A model generated the notes under the pieces. The model had not been told where the DNA came from. It ran no database searches and saw only the letters and a program-made list of their open reading frames with translations. Both the position numbers and the translations under genes were made by a program. Source: Actinobacteria bacterium UBA2541 (GTDB lineage: Bacteria; Actinomycetota; Actinomycetes; Nanopelagicales; Nanopelagicaceae). Taken from it: a stretch of DNA of 25,159 bases. Below are positions 22,077 through 25,159 of this stretch, piece by piece. The stretch is taken from contig DDMR01000089.1 in assembly GCA_002340925.1 (NCBI GenBank), positions 15,347 to 40,505 of the forward strand. The letters are read 5' to 3'. Positions within the stretch are counted from its first letter, which is position 1. Each line of letters starts with the position of its first letter.

Positions 22077-23477
22077 ATGAATCTCACAGAATTTCTTGCT
22101 AAACGAATTCACTTCATCGGTCTTGGTGGTGCGGGGATGAGCGGGATTGCAAGGATAACGCTGGCCCAAGGCGCCAATGTTTCAGGTTCTGATGCTAAAG
22201 ATTCGACGGTGCTCTCGGCGCTAAAAACATTAGGCGCGCAAGTATTTATCGGTCATGAAGCTAGCAATATCGGAGGCGCAGAAATTTTGGTTGTTTCAAG
22301 TGCAATCGACCAAGCAAACCCCGAAATCATTGCTGCAAAAACCAAGGGCTTAACTATTTTGACCCGCGCCCAAGCTTTAGCGCTTCTTATGTCTGAGTCG
22401 AAATCAGTAGCCGTTGCAGGAACCCACGGCAAGACCACCACAACTTCGATGCTGACTGTCGCTTTGCAGCAGGCTGGCTTAGATCCTTCTTTTGCAATTG
22501 GCGGAATGATTAATCGTGGTGGGACAAATGCGCATTTAGGATCTGGCGACATCTTCATTGCTGAGGCGGATGAATCAGATGGCTCCTTTCTGGCGTATAA
22601 GCCATTTGGCGCAATCATCACAAACATAGAGCTAGATCATGTTGATAATTTTCCAGACATTGAAGCTGTAAATAAAATATTTATTGATTTCGTTGGGTCA
22701 ATCCAACCAGGTGGGTTTCTAGTCGCCGGAATCGATAGTCCAGGAGTCGTAAACTTACTGGCCCAGATCAAGAGAAATGACATTGAAATAATCACTTATG
22801 GAGATAGCGCAGATTTCTCGATTTCACATATCTCACTGCAACCAACACAAAGTCATGCAAGAGTTACCAAATTAGGCAAAGTTTTAGGTGAACTGTCTCT
22901 AACTATTCCAGGTAATCACAACATCGAAAATGCAACAGCTGCTCTGGCCGTAGGTATCAAATTAGGAGCACCAGTAGCAGAATTGCTGTCTGGCTTAAAC
23001 AAATTCAGTGGGGCCAAACGCAGATTTGAAAATCGAGGCAGCGTCAACGGTGTCACCGTAATTGACGATTATGGCCATCATCCAACTGAAGTGCGAGTGA
23101 CCCTAGAAACCGCAAAGCGCTTTGCGCAATCAGGTCGGGTGATAGCAATTTTTCAGCCACACCGTTATTCCCGAACTGCCATGTTCGTCGAAGAATTCGC
23201 TGAGGTCCTAGCAATTGCCGATCGGGTTTACTTGCTAGAGATTTATGCCGCTAGCGAGCCACCAATTCCTGGGGTCTCATCAATTCTGATTGCGAATTCC
23301 ATGGCCTCAGATAAAGTCACTTTCGAGCCATCAATGATTGATGTGGTCTCATCTGCAGTCAACGAAGCAAAGACCGGAGATCTGATCATCACATTAGGCG
23401 CCGGTGATGTTAACTTATTAGTTCCACTTATTTTGCAGACTTTAGAAGAAAAACCAGAGAAAAAAATTGCACCGTAA
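22077..23477 (+). CDS. murC: UDP-MurNAc:L-alanine ligase
   Basis: A 466-residue Mur ligase that starts the peptide chain of the precursor. FIGLGGAGMSGIARI (13-27) is the UDP-binding N-terminus typical of MurC, the ATP loop is VAGTHGKTTTTSM (113-125), and EADESDGSF, TNIELDHVDNF, DDYGHHPTEV and FQPHRYSRT are diagnostic. GAGDV near the C-terminus completes the family pattern. Its last codons contain a run of seven A and overlap the likely ftsQ start by 11 bases. Confidence 0.96.
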   Translation: MNLTEFLAKRIHFIGLGGAGMSGIARITLAQGANVSGSDAKDSTVLSALKTLGAQVFIGHEASNIGGAEILVVSSAIDQANPEIIAAKTKGLTILTRAQALALLMSESKSVAVAGTHGKTTTTSMLTVALQQAGLDPSFAIGGMINRGGTNAHLGSGDIFIAEADESDGSFLAYKPFGAIITNIELDHVDNFPDIEAVNKIFIDFVGSIQPGGFLVAGIDSPGVVNLLAQIKRNDIEIITYGDSADFSISHISLQPTQSHARVTKLGKVLGELSLTIPGNHNIENATAALAVGIKLGAPVAELLSGLNKFSGAKRRFENRGSVNGVTVIDDYGHHPTEVRVTLETAKRFAQSGRVIAIFQPHRYSRTAMFVEEFAEVLAIADRVYLLEIYAASEPPIPGVSSILIANSMASDKVTFEPSMIDVVSSAVNEAKTGDLIITLGAGDVNLLVPLILQTLEEKPEKKIAP

Positions 23478-24189
23478 GCTCAATCGAATCGGCCTCACAT
23501 TTTTTGTGGTCACAATCTTTGGTGCTTTGATTTATGTTCTGGGTTGGTCATCTTTGATAACCATCCAGACAGTAGAAATTAAAGGAACCAACCAAGAAGG
23601 TTTGATCTCGGGCCAACTCTTGGCTGGAGAATCAAATTTAGTTCTTGGTAAGCCTTTGGCAAGAGTAAATCCCAAGCATGAAGAGAATCTAATTTCCGAT
23701 TTAGAGTGGATTGCAGCTGCCAAGGTCTCAAGAAATTGGTGGACCAGAGAAGTCGAAGTTTTGGTTACGCCGAAAATTCCGATAGCAATCTTTAAAATTC
23801 CAGGCGTTACCTCGGATAATCCTCGTTATTTAGCAAGCGATGGAACTGACTTTTCGAGCCCACAGAGCTTCACGAATTTAGCAACAATTTCACTAATCAC
23901 CAATGGCCAGAACCTCATTGCACAACGAAGGATTGTCGCTGGTTTTGTAGCTAATCTGCCGGCCGACTTAATCCCTGGTTTGGAGAATTTAGAGATTACG
24001 AAAAAGGGCGAGGTCATAATGGCCACCGAACTAAGAAAGCCGGCCCTGCGAATCAACTGGGGTAGTTCGAATTCGTCAGAAGAGATCATCGTTAAAAGCA
24101 ATGTATTAAAGGGTTTATTGGACCTCCCGGAGAATAAGAAAATTAGCTACGTTGATTTATCTGTTGCTAATGCGCCGGTAGTTAAATAA
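23467..24189 (+). CDS. ftsQ: Cell division protein FtsQ (POTRA domain)
   Basis: A 240-residue bitopic membrane protein. A short basic N-terminus is followed by one membrane segment (about 9-30), then a POTRA domain beginning IQTVEIKGTNQEG and including ISDLEWIAAAKVSRNWWTREVEVLVTPKIPIAIF, then the beta domain up to the C-terminus (GEVIMATELRKPALRINWG). FtsQ bridges FtsL/FtsB to the rest of the divisome. The start is TTG inside murC; no ATG or GTG lies between it and the membrane segment, so this start is likely though unusual. It is followed by the ftsZ leader. Confidence 0.9.
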   Translation: MHRKLNRIGLTFFVVTIFGALIYVLGWSSLITIQTVEIKGTNQEGLISGQLLAGESNLVLGKPLARVNPKHEENLISDLEWIAAAKVSRNWWTREVEVLVTPKIPIAIFKIPGVTSDNPRYLASDGTDFSSPQSFTNLATISLITNGQNLIAQRRIVAGFVANLPADLIPGLENLEITKKGEVIMATELRKPALRINWGSSNSSEEIIVKSNVLKGLLDLPENKKISYVDLSVANAPVVK

Positions 24190-24193
24190 TTAC

Positions 24194-24225
24194 TTAAGAA
24201 TCTCCTCTTAGATTTAAACTTTTTT
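24194..24225 (+). terminator. Weak AT-rich terminator-like hairpin after ftsQ
   Basis: AATCT (24199-24203) pairs with AGATT (24210-24214), extended by TTA/TAA with a two-base bulge, followed within five bases by six T (24220-24225). The stem is AT-rich and short, so termination would be partial at best. Confidence 0.35.
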
Positions 24226-24240
24226 AATTCGTGTCGGTCG

Positions 24241-24269
24241 TTGCTTGCGAGTGCCAACACGCATAGTTT
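24241..24269 (+). promoter_or_regulatory. Candidate promoter of ftsZ
   Basis: TTGCTT (24241-24246) and TAGTTT (24264-24269) are 17 bases apart, giving a start near 24276 and a leader of about 57 bases. The -35 lies within TGCTTGC, which is repeated in inverted form as GCAAGCA at 24279-24285. Confidence 0.5.
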
Positions 24270-24290
24270 TACCACTTAGCAAGCATCACA

Positions 24291-24311
24291 TAAATCTCAA
24301 GTAGAGATTTA
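24291..24311 (+). repeat. Perfect hairpin in the ftsZ leader
   Basis: TAAATCTC (24291-24298) and GAGATTTA (24304-24311) are perfect complements around AAGTA. It ends about nine bases before the AAGAGG that is the probable ribosome binding site of ftsZ. Confidence 0.75.
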
Positions 24312-24332
24312 GGGTTTAGAAAGAGGCGGATT

Positions 24333-25159
24333 GTGGCTACACCACAGAACTATTTAGCGGTCATCAAAGTTGTCGGTGTTGGTGGCGGCGGTGTTAATGC
24401 AATCAATAGAATGATTGAAGCCGGATTAAAAGGTGTTGAGTTCATTGCAATCAATACTGATTCACAACAATTAATAATGAGTGATGCTCATGTGAAATTA
24501 GATATTGGAAGAAAGTTGACTCGCGGTCTTGGAGCTGGTGCTGCTCCTGAAATTGGAAGACAAGCCGCAGTTGATCACACAGAAGAGATTGAAGAAATGT
24601 TACGCGGTGCGGATATGGTTTTCGTAACTGCAGGTGAAGGGGGTGGCACCGGAACTGGCGGTGCACCAATAGTTGCAAAAATTGCGAAAGATTTAGGTGC
24701 GCTAACAGTTGGTGTAGTTACTAAACCATTTACCTTTGAAGGTAAGCGCCGCACAGCGCAAGCCGATGAAGGGATCGCGTTATTGCGCGAAGAAGTTGAT
24801 ACTTTAATTGTGATTCCTAATGATCGCTTGCTTGCGATTTCAGATCGTTCGATTAGTCAGCTAGAAGCTTTTAGAAGTGCTGATCAAGTTCTGTTATCTG
24901 GCGTTCAAGGAATAACTGATTTGATCACTACGCCAGGACTTATCAATCTGGACTTTGCGGATGTTAAAAGCGTTATGTCTGGTGCTGGTTCTGCGCTAAT
25001 GGGCATCGGTTCCGCAAGAGGTGAAGCGCGTGCTACTCGCGCGGCCGAACTCGCAATTTCAAGTCCGCTACTTGAAACTTCAATAGATGGCGCACACGGT
25101 GTTCTACTCTCTATTGCTGGCGGTTCTGATATCGGGCTATTTGAATTGAGCGAAGCGGC
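24333..25159 (+). CDS. ftsZ: Cell division GTPase FtsZ, N-terminal part (cut by window end)
   Basis: The tubulin-like GTPase that forms the division ring; 275 codons are present. The translation begins [20 protein letters not shown] with the nucleotide loop, followed by IAINTDSQ (39-46), the tubulin signature GGGTGTG (103-109), NDRLL and the T7 loop NLDFADV (205-211) that activates GTP hydrolysis in the neighbouring subunit. The start is GTG, with AAGAGG about six bases upstream. The C-terminal tail is beyond the window. It has its own leader and probably its own promoter, which would allow expression above the rest of the dcw operon. Confidence 0.97.
   Translation, partial: MATPQNYLAVIKVVGVGGGGVNAINRMIEAGLKGVEFIAINTDSQQLIMSDAHVKLDIGRKLTRGLGAGAAPEIGRQAAVDHTEEIEEMLRGADMVFVTAGEGGGTGTGGAPIVAKIAKDLGALTVGVVTKPFTFEGKRRTAQADEGIALLREEVDTLIVIPNDRLLAISDRSISQLEAFRSADQVLLSGVQGITDLITTPGLINLDFADVKSVMSGAGSALMGIGSARGEARATRAAELAISSPLLETSIDGAHGVLLSIAGGSDIGLFELSEA

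Noticed and set aside
1..25159. tRNA, rRNA, CRISPR array, insertion sequence or prophage
   Set aside because: No cloverleaf, rRNA segment, spaced identical repeats, transposase, integrase or phage structural gene was recognised on either strand.

Overview
This window comes from an actinobacterium with an AT-leaning genome, most likely a small planktonic freshwater lineage such as the acI/Nanopelagicales group. The evidence is a complete actinobacterial division and cell wall (dcw) cluster in canonical order, a meso-diaminopimelate type MurE, a DUF3040 membrane protein, an actinobacterial LexA box, an mraW-type leader RNA, and tightly packed, often overlapping genes with AT-rich codons. The lineage name is an inference from these traits; no rRNA is present.

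Region 1 (1-4133, minus strand) is one packed run of genes. Read in transcription order it is arsenate reductase, a YbaK-type tRNA-editing protein, a CrtA-like carotenoid oxygenase, a CruF-like carotenoid hydratase, a family 2 glycosyltransferase and phytoene desaturase CrtI (cut by the window start). The last four suggest a carotenoid that is desaturated, hydrated, oxidised and perhaps glycosylated. Region 2 (4175-5294) has a secreted CopC copper-binding protein facing a TauE/SafE membrane exporter, with the two 3' ends overlapping.

Region 3 (5363-10167, plus strand) is an SOS-type mutagenesis cassette. A perfect LexA palindrome lies on the start of a DUF6504 gene, followed by an error-prone DnaE polymerase and a catalytically intact DinB (Pol IV). 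A 14-bp perfect hairpin lies at the start of the first gene. A DUF3040 gene and a rho-independent terminator close this part.

Region 4 (10691 to the end, plus strand) is the dcw cluster: mraZ, rsmH, ftsL, ftsI, murE, murF, mraY, murD, ftsW, murG, murC, ftsQ and ftsZ (cut by the window end). It makes the cytoplasmic and lipid-linked peptidoglycan precursors and the septal machinery that uses them. Six 10-bp repeats upstream of mraZ look like the MraZ autoregulatory operator. A GC-rich structured leader precedes rsmH. From rsmH to murG every gene junction is a one- or four-base stop/start overlap. ftsZ has its own leader with a good candidate promoter and a hairpin.

Several genes outside the dcw cluster (arsC, copC, the YbaK gene, the DUF6504 gene, the DUF3040 gene) have a TANNNT -10 hexamer only 6-8 bases before the ATG, pointing to leaderless transcripts. 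No tRNA, rRNA, CRISPR array, insertion sequence or phage gene was seen, and no gene-free stretch exceeds about 210 bases.
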